This document shows positions 1-11,547 of a stretch of 64,000 nt of DNA, piece by piece. Below the pieces are notes generated by a model that made no database searches, was not told where the DNA came from, and saw nothing but the letters and a program-made list of their open reading frames with translations. The translations under genes and the position numbers were made by a program. Position 1 is the first letter of the stretch, and the number at the start of each line of letters is the position of its first letter. Source of the stretch: Candidatus Margulisiibacteriota bacterium (lineage in GTDB: Bacteria > Margulisbacteria > WOR-1 > O2-12-FULL-45-9 > XYB2-FULL-48-7); the NCBI GenBank assembly GCA_025453605.1, contig JALOPZ010000001.1, forward strand, positions 1 to 64,000, in the 5' to 3' direction.

Positions 1-91
1 CAAATAGAGCGGCAGACTGCTGCCAAACTTCGCGTTGGTCGGGCCAGTCGCTTTTTCAACATCCAAACCATAACCCGGGCTCGTCGTCCCG
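1..91. repeat. Exact 91-bp direct repeat, copy 1 (copy 2 at 4732-4822)
   Basis: The first 91 bases of the window are identical to 4732-4822 and then diverge. The offset, 4731, is a multiple of three, so both copies encode the same peptide in the giant protein. The window starts exactly inside or at the edge of this repeat, so the true repeat may be longer and may mark a contig end. Confidence 0.95.
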
Positions 92-3000
92 ATGCCGACG
101 TTGCCGGCTTTGGCGATATACAGCGCTTCGCGGGTGTTCCCATCGGTCCTGACCCGAAATGCCGAATCCGCTGTTCCCGCGTCCACCGTGAGCCGGCCTG
201 TCAGCGTCCCGCCGGTCAGGGGAAGCTTGGTTGCGTCGGTAGCGGTAACCCCGGTCAGCGCCGCACCGCTCCCTTCGAAGCTGGTCGCCTTGACCGTTCC
301 TGCGACCTCAAGTTTTGCAGCGGGCTCCGCCGTCCCGATGCCGACGTTGCCGTTGGCTAAAATGGCCAATCTTACATCCGCCGCCGCCGTGCCGCCGCGC
401 ACGGTCAACAATTTTCTGTTGACGATCGCGGTCAGGTTTCCGTTGTTCGGATCGGTGACAGAATCGGTGCGGAAAGCCGCCAGGTCCAATAAACCGAATG
501 CCGAAGAATCGGCAGCATCTTTCGCAGCCGAGGTCATCCCTCTTAATTGAAAACTTGGGAGAGTTGCGTCACTATCCAAATAGCCGGAAAATGTGGGGAC
601 AAAATAAGTATCGCTGGAGGTGGCGTTACCAATATATCCGGCATCATTTCCCGCGTCCGTAGTGTTGAACTTGATCATTTGCTCACGTAAGTTTGTCCCG
701 GCGGTCTTTACAACATGGAGCGTCATGACCGGGCTCGTCGTCCCGATGCCGACGTTGCCGGCGTCTGTTATCCGCATTCTTTCAGCTGAAGCAGCCGCCC
801 CGTTCGGTGTGGTGTAGAAATTAAGATAAGCTCCCTGGGCTGCGTCAGTCCAGTTTTCGGAGGCGAAACTCGCGATAGCGCTCCTGGCACCCGCAGAATA
901 GGCGGACGCGCCATAACCAGAGAAAGTCAGCGCACCGAGCTGATGCCCTGACGCTATCGCCGACGGGGCCGCCGCGGTGGTATTGGCCCGACGCAGGTCG
1001 AGCGTCGGGACCCCGGCGAAGGCATCGATAAGCAGTCTGGTCTGATTGCCATCCGCGTTAGCATATTGCGCGATAGTCCCCGCAAAACCGCCGGCCGGCA
1101 GCGCCGCAGTATTCGCGCTGACCGACAATTTATGGTTCGGGCTCCCAGTTCCGATACCGACCTTATCCGCAGCTGTTGCAGTGTAAACCGTCCCCATTCC
1201 CGTCGACCACCCACCGCTCCCGCCGCCCGCGGTCGTTTGGGTCGTACCGTCGGGGAACTTGATCCCGCCGCTGGTCGTCTCGATCGTCCCGGCGACCGTC
1301 AATTTTTGTCCCGGACTTGCCGTTCCGATGCCAACGTTGCCGGTTGAGAGCACCCTTAACCGCTCGCTGGCGCCGCCTGTCCAAACAACAAAATCTTGCG
1401 ATGCCTGCACTCCCTGCCAGCCAAGGGCCAATGTTTGCGATAAGTTGACCGGCCGCAAGACGAGCGCGTCAGTGGCGTTATTGGTCGCCGAGACCACATC
1501 CAATCTTTTGGCCGCTTCCGTCGTCCCGATGCCAACGTTGCCGGCGCTGGTTATTCTCAGCCTCTCCGCGGAATAGTGTGGTGAGCCCTCATTGCTCCTG
1601 GTCCAAAAAGATAAATAAGATGCGGTGGAGCTGCCGTCAGTTTCATGGCCGGAAACGATCTGTGCCCGGGAATTATTCCCGCTCGACGCAGCTGAAAAAG
1701 AGAGGCGGGCGATCTTTCCGGTACTATTCGTCGGATCTCCAGATTGCAGGAACATGACCACATTATCAGTCCCGGTGTTTTGCGCCACAAATAGTGGCGT
1801 CGTCGGGTTGATCGTTCCAATGCCGACATTGCCGGCAAAGGTCGCCCCGGCACTACTGGTCACGATCCCGGTCAGCGTCCCGCCGGACAGCGGCAGCTTA
1901 GAGCTGTCGGTTGCCGTTATGCCGCTCAAGGCCGAGCCGTCACCGTAATACTGGCCGGTCCCTTCAATGGAAATATTCCCGTTCTTGACATGTAATTTTG
2001 CCAGCGGCTCCGTCGTCCCGATGCCGACGTTGCCCAGCTTATTGACCACCAGCACCCCTTTCTGCTGGTTGCCGGCGTTGAAAATGTCAAACGTCAGTTT
2101 GCCGGAATTGTCCGCCCCGTCCCTGACCATGCCGATCCCGCCAAGATCAGTAGGGCCGATCCCATTATCTGCGATCTGGAAAAAGAGTTGCGTGCCAAAA
2201 CCGTCGGCCATATCCACGCTGGTCTTGTGCAGTAATGCTATTGCTGCCCGAGAATCATTGGTTACGGCCGTACTCCTGATCCCTCTGATCACCGGGTAGT
2301 TCGCGCTTAAGACGTCTAAAGCACCGCCCGGCTCCATTGTCCCGATGCCAACGTTGCCGGCGGTATTGATCACGAATCTGGTGGCCCCGCCGGTGATATC
2401 TCTGATCCCGAAGCCTTTGGCCGGCGCGTAAGAGCCAGCATTGTTGGAAGCAAGCAGCGACCAGCGTCTGGGCGTGGTGTCGGTATTGGTGATCTCGAGG
2501 CCGGTATATGAAGATGAGTTGTTCGATTCGATATCGAGCGGATGGTCCGGCTCTGTCGTCCCGATGCCGACGTTGCCGGAGTTTGCGTTATAAATATTAT
2601 TGCCGCTGGTCGTCCACTGGCTGGTCCCGCCGCCAGCCGTTGTCTGAACAGTCCCGTCAGCGAATTTCAAGCCGCCGCCGTAACCGGCTTTGAGCTCGAT
2701 CGTCCCGGCCACGGTCAGCCGGGATGTCGCGTCCGTTGTCCCGATCGCGACATTGCCGGAATTCCCAATGGTCATTTTGCGGTCTGATGTGTCCCAATCT
2801 GCTATCGCACTGCCGGCCGAACCGCTGGGAGCCAGGTGAAAATAGATATTTCCGCTATGCATTCTTATCGCCTGGGCATGACTGGTGGTTGCGCGTGTCC
2901 AGCCCGCCGGTCCAAAGTAGGCGTTATGTCCCATCAGGACCTGGTTGCCGATAACGTTTTGGATGATCAAATTATCTCCGACCTGTAAAGTCCTCCGTGT

Positions 3001-6000
3001 TACCCCCGGGTTGATCGTCTCTTCGTAGGGGCTGGGCGCCGTCGTCCCGATACCGACGTTGCCGGCCCTGTTAATGATCACTCTTTCTGTACTGGGACCA
3101 CCGGTCCGCAAGACAATAGCGCCATCAAGTCCAGCGGGAGATTCAGGACTACCCGCTGTGATCAGGGCTCGGCCCTTATATCCGGCAACAGCGAACTCAT
3201 TGCCATAAGCAGCCAACATCGCGCCTCGATCCGCCAGCGCACCGCTGGTGTAATTGGTGGGAGTGATCCCAATGGAGGCATTATCGGCACCATCAATTGT
3301 GTCAGACGAGATCCAAGCACTGCCGCCAAAACTGAGCTTATTGGCCGGCGCCGTAGTCCCGATGCCGACGTTGCCGGCAAAGATCGCGCCGGCGCTGCTG
3401 GTCACGATCCCGGTCAGTGTCCCACCGGTTAGCGGCAATTTACTGCTGTCGGTCGCGGTGATCCCGGTCAGCGCTGCGCCGCTCCCTTCAAAGCTGGTCG
3501 CCCTAACGATGCCGTTGACTTCAAGTGTTCTGGTCGGATTGGTCGTCCCGATGCCAACGTTGCCGCTGTTATTGAGCGTCATTAGCGTGGTGCCGGCTGT
3601 GGTGGCGTCGTCCACTAGTGGCTTTTTCTTGAAATTGAAGTTTAGTCCGTCAAGATCGGTCTTAACAAAATTGTATTCACCTGGCCTGATCTCCAGAGCC
3701 CAGCGCGTAGTCCCGTCATCAAACATCGAGATCGAGCGCTGTCCGGAGCCAAGCGCCGGTGTCCGAACATCAAGACGGGCGGTCGGCGCCGTCGTCCCAA
3801 TGCCGACGCTGCCGGAGTTGGTGATCCGCATCTTCTCCGACCACGAACCACTATATAGCGAAAATACCATATCATTAGTTAATGCTCCACCACCGCCAAC
3901 GTTCATCCCAATCTGGGCAGCATTTGAAGGGGTGCTATTCTTCCAGAATTCAATCCCGGCTTCGGCTCCTGCCCTCATTCTAACCCGGCCGCCGGTGGCG
4001 CCATCATGGACATGCACTTGCGGAATCACAGTGCTGACCACCTCAAATTTACTGGCCGGCGCCGTCGTTCCGATACCAACGTTGCCGGTTGGAAATATGA
4101 TCGGCTGCCCATTCGCGGATAAAGTAAACCTGGTCACATTGTTCGCGGAAAAACTGGCCTGGCCGGCTGCCGAGGCGATACTAAAATTCGTTGGGTATAC
4201 GGCAAAAGCTGCGTACGGGCCGGTATAGGCGGCATCTGTTCCCAGATCAATTCTCGTTGCCTTGCCCGTCCCAGTATTGAGGTTAACGATCTCCAGCCCG
4301 GTTTGATTGTTAACATTTGTGTAAATACTTAATGGATAAGTCGGGTTCGTCGTCCCGATGCCGACATTACCGGCTGTGTAATAGATCGGATTGGTTCCGC
4401 CCCACTGACCGGAACTGATCCCGGTCAGCGCCGAGCCGTCGCCGTAATACCTGCCGGTCCCTTCGATCGAGATATTGCCGTTGACCGCCAGCTTGGCGGT
4501 CGGGCTCAGCGTCCCGATGCCGACCTTGCCGTCTGGCTTAATAGCCAAGGCTAATTGCATTGTGGCTGTTCCGTCGGCGTTGCCCGCCGCCGGTGTTATT
4601 TGGACATGATACACCCCACTCGTGGGGTCAAAACCGGCGAACGCTCCGTAATTCCCGGAACTGCCCTTGCCGTATTTCCAATTGCTGCCATCGTGATAAA
4701 CGTTATAGCCAAGATAGGGGTGATTACCAAGCAAATAGAGCGGCAGACTGCTGCCAAACTTCGCGTTGGTCGGGCCAGTCGCTTTTTCAACATCCAAACC
4801 ATAACCCGGGCTCGTCGTCCCGGTCCCCTGCATCGTGCCGCCAGTTAGCGGCAGTTTACTGCTGTCTGTTGCGATAACTCCGGTCAGCGCCGCACCGCTC
4901 CCTTCAAAACTGGTCGCTCTGACGATGCCGTTGACTTCAAGTGTTCTGGTCGGATTGGTCGTTCCGATGCCGACGTTGCCGTTATAATCTATCGCTAACC
5001 TGATCGCTGCCGTTCCTCCCGGGAAATTAGCAACATTAAACATAAGGCCACTGCTTACACCTCCAATCCCTATAGAAGCCGCCCTATATTGGTTTGGAGA
5101 AGCCGCGGAATTGACGAATGTCCCTAATTGTGGTTCCCTATTGTGTGAAATAGCAGTGCCATAATCGCCAAAGTTCGCCAGATAGGTTGAAGCGGCATTA
5201 TTGTAATTGCTATTGAACTGAAAACCAGCGCCAACAGCCGGCGTATTAGTAGATCCATAAAATTGATAACCGGCAGGTGGCGCTCCTCCCACTCCAACAC
5301 CGGCACCGGCGCCGCTAAATAAACCAGTTCCAACTACTTCCAATGTCCTGCCCGGGTTAGTCGTCCCGATGCCGACGTTGCCGCTAACTGTCAAGCCACT
5401 GGCCGGTGCCGCATTCGGCCCCGCGGTTTTGCCGATCGAAACGCCGCCGTTACTGTCAAGATAAAAACCATGCTTAGCTACTCCGTCAGGATCCCGATAT
5501 TGAACATCAAACCCAACTCCAATATTATTATCAGTTGCGCCTCCCCGCAAAGTAGCTACAGGATAAGTATTGCTATATCTCTCGATAGCAAGCACGCTAT
5601 TTTCACCATCATGAGTACCTATAACCATGGCCGTTTCATTCGCCGGCCCTCCGATCGGAACCACCTGGAGCCTCGCCGAAGGACTTGTCGTCCCTATGCC
5701 GACGTTACCGGCAAAGGTCGCCCCGGCGCTGCTGGTCACGATCCCGGTCAGCGTTCCGCCCGCTAGCGGCAGTTTGCTGCTGTCGGTAGCGGTGATCCCG
5801 GTCAGTGCCGAGCCGTCGCCGTAATACTTACCCGTTCCTTCGATCGAGATATTGCCGTTGACCGCCAGTTTTGCTGTCGGCGCAGTTGTGCCTATACCAA
5901 TATTGCCGGCTCCGTCTATCCGCATCCTTTCCGCCACTGTCGCGTCGGTGCCGGTATAGAATTTTATCAAGCCGCCGACTCCGGCACCACCGCCACCGCT

Positions 6001-9000
6001 CCCTGTTGACTGCAGCCATAAGGCGTAGGCATCAAGCCCGATCGTTGACTTATATGTGGAACTGTTCCAAAACACCAACCTGTCCCCATTGCTCTCAGTA
6101 TTAGCGTTCGCAGGAGCGGCAAAGCCGTTGAAGGAAAAGGTCAACGTCGGGCGGGTCGCATCGCCAATAGTTAATTTTGACAAGGCATCGGTCGTGCCAA
6201 CACTAACATTGCCGGTAAAATTAGCATCTCCGACCACCGATAAAGCCTTGGCCGGCGCCGTCGTGCCGATGCCGACGTTGCCATCGGAGCTGATCCTCAT
6301 TTTCTCGGACCAACCGGAATAGATCGACGAATCGGTGCCAAAGCGCATCGCCTGACCGCTGTTCCAAACCAGCGCTGAATTATCTGCGCTGTTGGCATAT
6401 AGGTATGTCCATCGGCTGCCATCAACAGCGCCGATGGTTGCCCCGTCATAAGCCCCGGTCTTTTTGGAGGCCTGGATCGACAGGACCGGCGAAGTCGTCC
6501 CGACACCAACATTGCCGGTGTTGTAATAAATATTCGAGCCGCTGGTCGTCCACTGGCTGGAACTGATCCCCGTCAGCGCCGAGCCGTCGCCATAATACTT
6601 GCCGGTCCCTTCGATGGAAATATTACCGCTGACCGCCAGCTTAGCCGTCGGTGCTGTCGTGCCGATGCCGACGTTGCCAGTCGCATCAACCCGTAAGCGT
6701 TCCGTCCGAGTTGTCGCGCCTAGCGGCGTGGTCAGTAAACCAATGTATGTGCCTTGCGCCGAAGGGGTAAAATTCTCGGCGGCATATAAGCCCAGGACCG
6801 CAACGTTGGCAGTGCCAAAAGCTCCTCCATTGTGATAACCTCGCCCGATCACCGCGGCAAGCAGATCACCCGTTTGAACCGCGGCAGGGCTGGCTGCGGT
6901 CCCTCGTGCCTTACGACCCAAATATGCGCCTGATCCGGTACTGTCCACGTACATATCGGTCACAATCGCCGCGGCACCATTCCCAGCCACTTGCAGATTA
7001 AATTCCGGCTCTGCTGTCCCGATCCCGACGTTGCCGGCTGTGTAATAGATCGGATTGGTTCCGCCCCATTGACCGGAACTGATCCCGGTCAGCGCCGAGC
7101 CGTCGCCTTCGAACCTGGTCGCTTTTACAATGCCGTTCACTTCTAACGTTCTTGCCGGGTTCGTCGTCCCGATGCCGACGTTGCCGGTGCCGGCGATGAC
7201 CACGCACGCGACCGTAGCCGCGTTAGTCAGGAACGCTATTGGCGAATTCTGTCCGGTATACAAGTTCAACGCGCCCGAGCCACCGTAAAAGCCGGCCGAA
7301 TTCTGGTTATTGGACCAGATATAGTTATTCTGACTGCCGGCCGTTAGCTGCATTTGCGCATACTGATTTACTCCCGTATCAGTATTCTCGATCTTGAGCA
7401 TGTTTCCGGCTCCGGAAATATGCAATTTTACGGTCGGGTTCGTCGTACCGATGCCGACGTTGCCGGAAACATCCATATTGCCGGAAACCGTCAGCCTGTT
7501 ATTGGCGGTCGTCGCGCCGATGGCAACTTTGCCGCCTTCATCGGTTTGGAGCGCCAGAGCGCCATTGCCGCCGTATGTGTTAATTAGTCCATAAGCCAGG
7601 CTGGGATTAGCATTGTATTTCCAGGCAGCAACTAAATTATAGTTCCCGGCCTGACCGACAAATATCGCCGGGTCTGCGGTATTGCTGTAGATGGACAACC
7701 GGCTGGTCGGATTATTGCCGATCACCGTGGAGCCGATAGCCAAAGTTCCGGAATCCATTTGCAGCTTTACGGTCGGATTGGTCGTGCCGATGCCGACGTT
7801 GCCATCGTTCTTGATGATCACATCGGTCGCACGGTCATTGCCCGCGTAAAATCTAACGTCTCCATTGTAAGACCCGAAATGCAACCCGTTATCAGCAGCG
7901 CTTTCAAAAAATGCCGCGTTCTTCCAGTCGTTTACAGGGGCATTGCTCCCCCCAACCGCAAATTGGATATATGGGTAAGTCCCTGTCGCCCCGGTATTTT
8001 TCGCATAAAGACCTATTGCGCCATCAACCGAGTTGCCCTCAACATGCAGTTTGTTTAGCGGCGCCGTCGTCCCGATCCCGACGTTGCCGGCTGTGTAATA
8101 GATCGGATTGGTCCCGCCCCATTGACCGGAACTGATCCCAGTCAGCGCCGAGCCATCGCCTTCGAACCTGTCGGCTTTAACGATCCCGCTTACTTCCAGC
8201 GTTCTGGTCGGATCAGCCAGACCGATCCCGACGTTGCCTAAGTTATAAATACCCCGCCCGCCGGCATCGCCGGCTAACCTGCCGCCAGAGCTGGCTGTCC
8301 CCAGCGAATCATAGATCCCCAGCGTCGGACCGGCTTCTCCGGTCGCCCCCGTTGGCCCAACCTCGCCTGTCGGACCGACTGGACCAGCTACACCTTGGAT
8401 CCCCTGCGGTCCCTGTGCCCCAGTTTCTCCCGTCGGCCCGATCGGACCGGTCAATCCCTGAATACCTTGCGGTCCCTGTGCTCCGGTTTCACCAGTTGGA
8501 CCAGTCAGACCGATTGGACCTTGGATACCTTGTGGACCAGTTGCGCCTGTCTCCCCTGTCGGACCAACAGGTCCAGCGACGCCTTGAATTCCCTGCGGCC
8601 CCGTTGCGCCAGTTTCACCCGTCGGTCCGGTCAGACCGATCGGACCTTGGATACCTTGTGGACCAGTTGCGCCTGTTTCGCCAGTTGGACCAACTGGTCC
8701 AGTTAAACCGATCGGGCCCTGAATACCTTGGGGTCCCTGAATACCCTGATCACCTTGATCTCCTTTATCCCCTTTATCGCCCTTCGCTCCCGCTTCACCG
8801 GTCAGCCCTCGCGGTCCCGCTTCCCCTGTCGGCCCCATCGGTCCGGGCGGTCCGGCTGAACCCTCGGAAGTTAAAATTACCGTCCCTGTCCCGTTCCCTT
8901 CGTCAGCCAGCATCGTAATGCCGCTGCCGGCGATGATCCTCTTGACAAGTTGACCGGACGCCACTTCCCGCGAGGTGATCGACCCGGGCTCAACACTCTG

Positions 9001-9384
9001 GGCAACACCGGCCATAAAAGCGTACGGCGCGCTGACCAGTTGGGCGCGAGGAAGAAGGGTTTCCCCTTCGATCGCCGCTTCCAGGTAACGGGCGGGCGAA
9101 CTGAAAACCCCAACCCCGATCGGGTCACCGACACTACCTAAAACGAGCGAAAAAACACCGCTGCTTTCGGGGGTAATAACATAGATGCCGGAGGTCCAGA
9201 TGACATTGCCGCCGCTCTCCGCGTCGTAGATCTTAAAGGTCGCGTTTCGGGCCGTGGTGACCGGATTGCCGGCAGCGTCAAGCAACCGGCCTTCGTAACT
9301 CAGCCGGGCCGGAACGGAGGCCGTGGCGATGCCCAGGGCCGTCAAAAGAAAAATAGCCGCCAGCAACAATTTAGCCCTGAACAT
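1..9384 (-). CDS. Giant secreted repeat protein: collagen-like stalk plus NVGIGTT repeats (3' end outside window)
   Basis: From ATG at 9384, 3128 codons stay open to the window edge, so the C-terminus is missing. Residues 1-22 are a signal peptide with a long Leu/Ala/Ile core. Residues 25-140 form a globular head containing [15 protein letters not shown]. Residues about 174-350 are Gly-X-Y collagen-like. The rest is a chain of modules of roughly 50-150 residues, each introduced by NVGIGTT or a close variant, more than 30 in all, with near-identical linkers such as [23 protein letters not shown]-rich proteins in tail fibres and bacterial adhesins often end in an S74 self-cleaving chaperone domain; if one exists here it lies outside. 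A G-rich ribosome site sits just upstream, and the start overlaps the preceding gene by 14 bp. I infer a long surface fibre or adhesin; its ligand is unknown. Confidence 0.9.
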   Translation of the reverse strand, partial: MFRAKLLLAAIFLLTALGIATASVPARLSYEGRLLDAAGNPVTTARNATFKIYDAESGGNVIWTSGIYVITPESSGVFSLVLGSVGDPIGVGVFSSPARYLEAAIEGETLLPRAQLVSAPYAFMAGVAQSVEPGSITSREVASGQLVKRIIAGSGITMLADEGNGTGTVILTSEGSAGPPGPMGPTGEAGPRGLTGEAGAKGDKGDKGDQGDQGIQGPQGIQGPIGLTGPVGPTGETGATGPQGIQGPIGLTGPTGETGATGPQGIQGVAGPVGPTGETGATGPQGIQGPIGLTGPTGETGAQGPQGIQGLTGPIGPTGETGAQGPQGIQGVAGPVGPTGEVGPTGATGEAGPTLGIYDSLGTASSGGRLAGDAGGRGIYNLGNVGIGLADPTRTLEVSGIVKADRFEGDGSALTGISSGQWGGTNPIYYTAGNVGIGTTAPLNKLHVEGNSVDGAIGLYAKNTGATGTYPYIQFAVGGSNAPVNDWKNAAFFESAADNGLHFGSYNGDVRFYAGNDRATDVIIKNDGNVGIGTTNPTVKLQMDSGTLAIGSTVIGNNPTSRLSIYSNTADPAIFVGQAGNYNLVAAWKYNANPSLAYGLINTYGGNGALALQTDEGGKVAIGATTANNRLTVSGNMDVSGNVGIGTTNPTVKLHISGAGNMLKIENTDTGVNQYAQMQLTAGSQNNYIWSNNQNSAGFYGGSGALNLYTGQNSPIAFLTNAATVACVVIAGTGNVGIGTTNPARTLEVNGIVKATRFEGDGSALTGISSGQWGGTNPIYYTAGNVGIGTAEPEFNLQVAGNGAAAIVTDMYVDSTGSGAYLGRKARGTAASPAAVQTGDLLAAVIGRGYHNGGAFGTANVAVLGLYAAENFTPSAQGTYIGLLTTPLGATTRTERLRVDATGNVGIGTTAPTAKLAVSGNISIEGTGKYYGDGSALTGISSSQWTTSGSNIYYNTGNVGVGTTSPVLSIQASKKTGAYDGATIGAVDGSRWTYLYANSADNSALVWNSGQAMRFGTDSSIYSGWSEKMRISSDGNVGIGTTAPAKALSVVGDANFTGNVSVGTTDALSKLTIGDATRPTLTFSFNGFAAPANANTESNGDRLVFWNSSTYKSTIGLDAYALWLQSTGSGGGGAGVGGLIKFYTGTDATVAERMRIDGAGNIGIGTTAPTAKLAVNGNISIEGTGKYYGDGSALTGITATDSSKLPLAGGTLTGIVTSSAGATFAGNVGIGTTSPSARLQVVPIGGPANETAMVIGTHDGENSVLAIERYSNTYPVATLRGGATDNNIGVGFDVQYRDPDGVAKHGFYLDSNGGVSIGKTAGPNAAPASGLTVSGNVGIGTTNPGRTLEVVGTGLFSGAGAGVGVGGAPPAGYQFYGSTNTPAVGAGFQFNSNYNNAASTYLANFGDYGTAISHNREPQLGTFVNSAASPNQYRAASIGIGGVSSGLMFNVANFPGGTAAIRLAIDYNGNVGIGTTNPTRTLEVNGIVRATSFEGSGAALTGVIATDSSKLPLTGGTMQGTGTTSPGYGLDVEKATGPTNAKFGSSLPLYLLGNHPYLGYNVYHDGSNWKYGKGSSGNYGAFAGFDPTSGVYHVQITPAAGNADGTATMQLALAIKPDGKVGIGTLSPTAKLAVNGNISIEGTGRYYGDGSALTGISSGQWGGTNPIYYTAGNVGIGTTNPTYPLSIYTNVNNQTGLEIVNLNTGTGKATRIDLGTDAAYTGPYAAFAVYPTNFSIASAAGQASFSANNVTRFTLSANGQPIIFPTGNVGIGTTAPASKFEVVSTVIPQVHVHDGATGGRVRMRAGAEAGIEFWKNSTPSNAAQIGMNVGGGGALTNDMVFSLYSGSWSEKMRITNSGSVGIGTTAPTARLDVRTPALGSGQRSISMFDDGTTRWALEIRPGEYNFVKTDLDGLNFNFKKKPLVDDATTAGTTLMTLNNSGNVGIGTTNPTRTLEVNGIVRATSFEGSGAALTGITATDSSKLPLTGGTLTGIVTSSAGAIFAGNVGIGTTAPANKLSFGGSAWISSDTIDGADNASIGITPTNYTSGALADRGAMLAAYGNEFAVAGYKGRALITAGSPESPAGLDGAIVLRTGGPSTERVIINRAGNVGIGTTAPSPYEETINPGVTRRTLQVGDNLIIQNVIGNQVLMGHNAYFGPAGWTRATTSHAQAIRMHSGNIYFHLAPSGSAGSAIADWDTSDRKMTIGNSGNVAIGTTDATSRLTVAGTIELKAGYGGGLKFADGTVQTTAGGGTSQWTTSGNNIYNANSGNVGIGTTEPDHPLDIESNNSSSYTGLEITNTDTTPRRWSLLASNNAGSYAPAKGFGIRDITGGATRFVINTAGNVGIGTMEPGGALDVLSANYPVIRGIRSTAVTNDSRAAIALLHKTSVDMADGFGTQLFFQIADNGIGPTDLGGIGMVRDGADNSGKLTFDIFNAGNQQKGVLVVNKLGNVGIGTTEPLAKLHVKNGNISIEGTGQYYGDGSALSGITATDSSKLPLSGGTLTGIVTSSAGATFAGNVGIGTINPTTPLFVAQNTGTDNVVMFLQSGDPTNSTGKIARLSFSAASSGNNSRAQIVSGHETDGSSTASYLSFWTRSNEGSPHYSAERLRITSAGNVGIGTTEAAKRLDVVSATNNATDALVLRPVNLSQTLALGWQGVQASQDFVVWTGGASERLRVLSTGNVGIGTASPGQKLTVAGTIETTSGGIKFPDGTTQTTAGGGSGGWSTGMGTVYTATAADKVGIGTGSPNHKLSVSANTAALPAGGFAGTIAQYANADGNQTRLLIDAFAGVPTLDLRRANTTAAAPSAIASGHQLGALTFSGYGASAYSAGARSAIASFASENWTDAAQGAYLNFYTTPNGAAASAERMRITDAGNVGIGTTSPVMTLHVVKTAGTNLREQMIKFNTTDAGNDAGYIGNATSSDTYFVPTFSGYLDSDATLPSFQLRGMTSAAKDAADSSAFGLLDLAAFRTDSVTDPNNGNLTAIVNRKLLTVRGGTAAADVRLAILANGNVGIGTAEPAAKLEVAGTVKATSFEGSGAALTGVTATDATKLPLTGGTLTGRLTVDAGTADSAFRVRTDGNTREALYIAKAGNVGIGTTSPGYGLDVEKATGPTNAKFGSSLPLYL
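4732..4822. repeat. Exact 91-bp direct repeat, copy 2
   Basis: Matches 1-91 base for base and lies in frame in the giant repeat-protein gene. Downstream of this copy the typical ATGCCG of the NVGIGTT motif is replaced, so here the module runs into a TTSPGYG peptide without the preceding linker pattern. Confidence 0.95.
8333..8862 (-). repeat. Collagen-like Gly-X-Y repeat tract in the giant protein
   Basis: About 177 codons encode almost uninterrupted Gly-X-Y triplets. Recurrent blocks are [22 protein letters not shown] and [13 protein letters not shown], the latter being the charged type common in bacterial collagens. The tract lies between the N-terminal head and the NVGIGTT array and is expected to form a trimeric stalk, which fits the trimeric nature of S74-type fibres. 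Confidence 0.92.
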
Positions 9385-10819
9385 GTTCTCCCCCCTTGCC
9401 GTAAGCGGCAACTATCTCGGCATTGATCTTGGCCGCGCCGGTATTTATCGCCCGGGTCACGGCCCAATCGCAGATCTTGAGCGCCGTCCGCGGGTTCCCC
9501 TGCGCCAGCGCGTAGACCTGGTCCAAAGCATCGTCGGTAAAAGGCTCGGTCCCCCGCCCGCCCGAGTTCTCGATCCGGACCTTGATCAGCTCGCCGAGCG
9601 AAGCGTTGTCGAGCCGATCCAGGTCGATCGAAAGGACCAGCCGCTCATACAGCGGCCTGATCTCGTTCTTGATCTTCTCTTTGGTCTCCGGGAGGCCAGC
9701 CATAACCAGCTTGACCCGGTCCAGGTCGCCGAGCGTCCGGAGCGGCCGTTCGATCTCGATCGAGAACTCGTGCGCTTCGTCGAGCAACAGGACCAGGTTC
9801 CGGTCGATCTGGCGGCGGAGCGAATCGAGGCTGTAGATGTCGTAGCGCGCCGCCTGCTCGGCAGTCAAACCGAGGCTCTGGGCGATCAGCCTGATCACCT
9901 GGCTAAAATCCTGCGGCGGCCGGGCGATGTAAACGGGGTGAAAATCCTGGCCGGAGGTCGCCAGCCAGCGGAGCATCGTCGTCTTGCCGATCCCGAGCGG
10001 CCCGGTGATCAGGACATGGCCGCTCTCGGCGCTGACCTTTTCCAGGATCTTCTTGATCTCGCGCTGGTAGCCGGTAAAAAGCTCGGGATAAATGTCGAGG
10101 CTGAACGGATTATGTTTCCAGTGGTGCTGCTGGTACCAGACCAGCCGTTCCCGGGAGACCGCGTTCCAAACGTTGGAGCCGAGCCGGGCGCCGCAGTTCG
10201 GGCAGAAGTCGGCTTTAGCGCTCAGCCGGGCGTGGCATTTGCCGCAGCGCCGCTCCGCCCGGCGAATAAAAGAGTGATCGAGCCAATCGCGTTTAAAGAC
10301 AAAGAGGAGAAGCGGCAAAGCCGTCGCCAGAACCAGTAAAGCCGCCACCAACCCGGCCAGCGCTAACCAGTATTCACGCTGCGTCGCCGCTTCCCGCTCA
10401 GCCAGCACCCGGGTGATCCGGTCAAGATATTCACGGGCTTCCTTATTACCGCTGTCCGCCGCCAGCGCCCCCTTGAACAGAACGGCCGCCTCGGTCAGCT
10501 CCTGCCGTTGAAAATGGAATTTACCGGCCGCCAGGTATTCATTGATCATCCTGGCCTTGAACGAGGCGGGCGACGGTTGGGCCGCCTGGAGCCGGGCTTT
10601 TTCGTTCAGGACATTTTTCAGCAGTTGCGATGCGCCGGCCAGTTGCGGCTCGAGCGCCAGCGCGGCGCGCAGCTCCTTTTCCGCCGCGGCCAGATCACCA
10701 TAGAGATATTTGACGGAACCCCGGTTAAAATGTTCGCGGGCCGAGAGCTCGGCCGCGCCGGCTGGCGCGATCAGCAGACAGATCAGCAACCAGGCCCCGC
10801 TTAAATAAATTCTGTTCAT
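9371..10819 (-). CDS. Membrane-anchored ExeA-type AAA ATPase with periplasmic TPR and zinc ribbon
   Basis: 482 residues. Order: signal peptide (1-22), TPR-like helices (about 25-145), a membrane segment (about 150-172) followed by basic residues, a zinc ribbon (CGKC...CPNCG), then an AAA ATPase of the ExeA/GspA type with the [11 protein letters not shown] entry motif, Walker [11 protein letters not shown] and Walker [12 protein letters not shown]. In GspA/ExeA the ATPase comes first and a periplasmic peptidoglycan-binding part follows the membrane span; here the order is reversed and TPRs replace that part. The start overlaps the stop of the upstream gene by one base, and the 3' end overlaps the giant protein gene. 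I infer an energy-coupled role in exporting or assembling the giant fibre. The domain call is firm; the function is inferred. Confidence 0.85.
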   Translation of the reverse strand: MNRIYLSGAWLLICLLIAPAGAAELSAREHFNRGSVKYLYGDLAAAEKELRAALALEPQLAGASQLLKNVLNEKARLQAAQPSPASFKARMINEYLAAGKFHFQRQELTEAAVLFKGALAADSGNKEAREYLDRITRVLAEREAATQREYWLALAGLVAALLVLATALPLLLFVFKRDWLDHSFIRRAERRCGKCHARLSAKADFCPNCGARLGSNVWNAVSRERLVWYQQHHWKHNPFSLDIYPELFTGYQREIKKILEKVSAESGHVLITGPLGIGKTTMLRWLATSGQDFHPVYIARPPQDFSQVIRLIAQSLGLTAEQAARYDIYSLDSLRRQIDRNLVLLLDEAHEFSIEIERPLRTLGDLDRVKLVMAGLPETKEKIKNEIRPLYERLVLSIDLDRLDNASLGELIKVRIENSGGRGTEPFTDDALDQVYALAQGNPRTALKICDWAVTRAINTGAAKINAEIVAAYGKGGEHVQG

Positions 10820-11544
10820 TATTCCTTCGCTCTGGCTTTCACGATGGCTCGCAGGCGGCCGAGAAAAGCCCCCAGCGGCCGGTCGTTCGGATCGAGCCGC
10901 GCGGCCGCCGTCAGCTGAGTTTGCGCCCGCTCATAATCGCCCCGGTCGAGATACGCTTTAGCCCGGGCGACCAGCGCCGCCTTACGGGCCGATAAGTTGA
11001 CTTTCGACCGGCGCGCGGCCGCGGTCGGTCGGGGAACCGTTTTGGTCATGACTTTGGTCAGCTCAGTAGCTGCCGGGCGTTCTTTCATCGCCTGATAAAG
11101 ATAGGCGATCTCGGCCTGCATCTTCTTGATCAGTTCCTTTTCGCCATTTCCCCCGGTTTCCGCCGAGACCTGCCGGCCGATCATCGTGACCAGCGCCGGC
11201 TCGCCGATATAAAAATTGCCGGTCACCCCTTCAAACATCCGGCCTTCAACATCGGTCGCCATGATTTTAGCATTATATGTCCCTTTTTTGAAACCGAAAG
11301 GGACTTCCCAGTAAGCGTGCCAGGAATAAGTGCGCCGCTCAAAATCGAGTTCCAGCCGTTTGCTGTCGGGCATTACAGTGACGACCTTGACCGTGTCGGG
11401 CGGCGAAGCGACCACCACGTGGACAACATCGCCCGGCAGGTAAGCCTTAGGAGTGCCGCTGCCGGTAAAAGAGAGCGGCTCGTCGGCGTGAACGGGAGGA
11501 ACGATCAGTAAAACAGTAAGCAGTAGGCAGTAAGGAATGCGCAC
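10819..11544 (-). CDS. Periplasmic Ig-like and TPR-like protein of the surface locus
   Basis: 241 residues, no family recognised with certainty. A signal peptide (1-20, ending HA-DE) is followed by a beta-rich Ig-like domain (about 25-115) of the kind that describes a ligand-free sandwich, then a helical linker (about 130-150), a basic Pro/Ala hinge, and a single TPR-like hairpin (ARAKAYLDRGDYERAQTQL) near the C-terminus. It starts 3 nt after the PorV-like gene and ends in TAATG overlap with the ATPase gene, so it is almost surely co-translated. It may be a periplasmic partner of the TPR part of that ATPase; this is inference from context. Confidence 0.75.
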   Translation of the reverse strand: MRIPYCLLLTVLLIVPPVHADEPLSFTGSGTPKAYLPGDVVHVVVASPPDTVKVVTVMPDSKRLELDFERRTYSWHAYWEVPFGFKKGTYNAKIMATDVEGRMFEGVTGNFYIGEPALVTMIGRQVSAETGGNGEKELIKKMQAEIAYLYQAMKERPAATELTKVMTKTVPRPTAAARRSKVNLSARKAALVARAKAYLDRGDYERAQTQLTAAARLDPNDRPLGAFLGRLRAIVKARAKE

Positions 11545-11547
11545 GAT

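Noticed and set aside
92-8135. Many plus-strand open frames with VPMPTLP repeats, the longest at 3254-4228
   Set aside because: They are the reverse strand of the NVGIGTT-coding DNA. The minus strand is open for 3128 codons with signal peptide and domains.
1-8300. Regular short repeats suggesting a CRISPR array
   Set aside because: The repeated unit is a degenerate 20-base coding motif with irregular spacing of 60-400 bp, and it encodes NVGIGTT in one frame. No cas genes are near.
8352-8918. Plus-strand 188-codon frame rich in Leu/Ser/Asp
   Set aside because: It is antisense to the collagen-like Gly-X-Y tract.
1-9384. Phage tail fibre of a prophage
   Set aside because: The repeats resemble tail fibres, but the gene has a signal peptide and its neighbours are envelope proteins, with no phage structural, integrase or lysis gene.
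9323-10339. 338-codon plus-strand frame
   Set aside because: Antisense to the ATPase gene, which has clear Walker motifs and tight overlaps with its neighbours.
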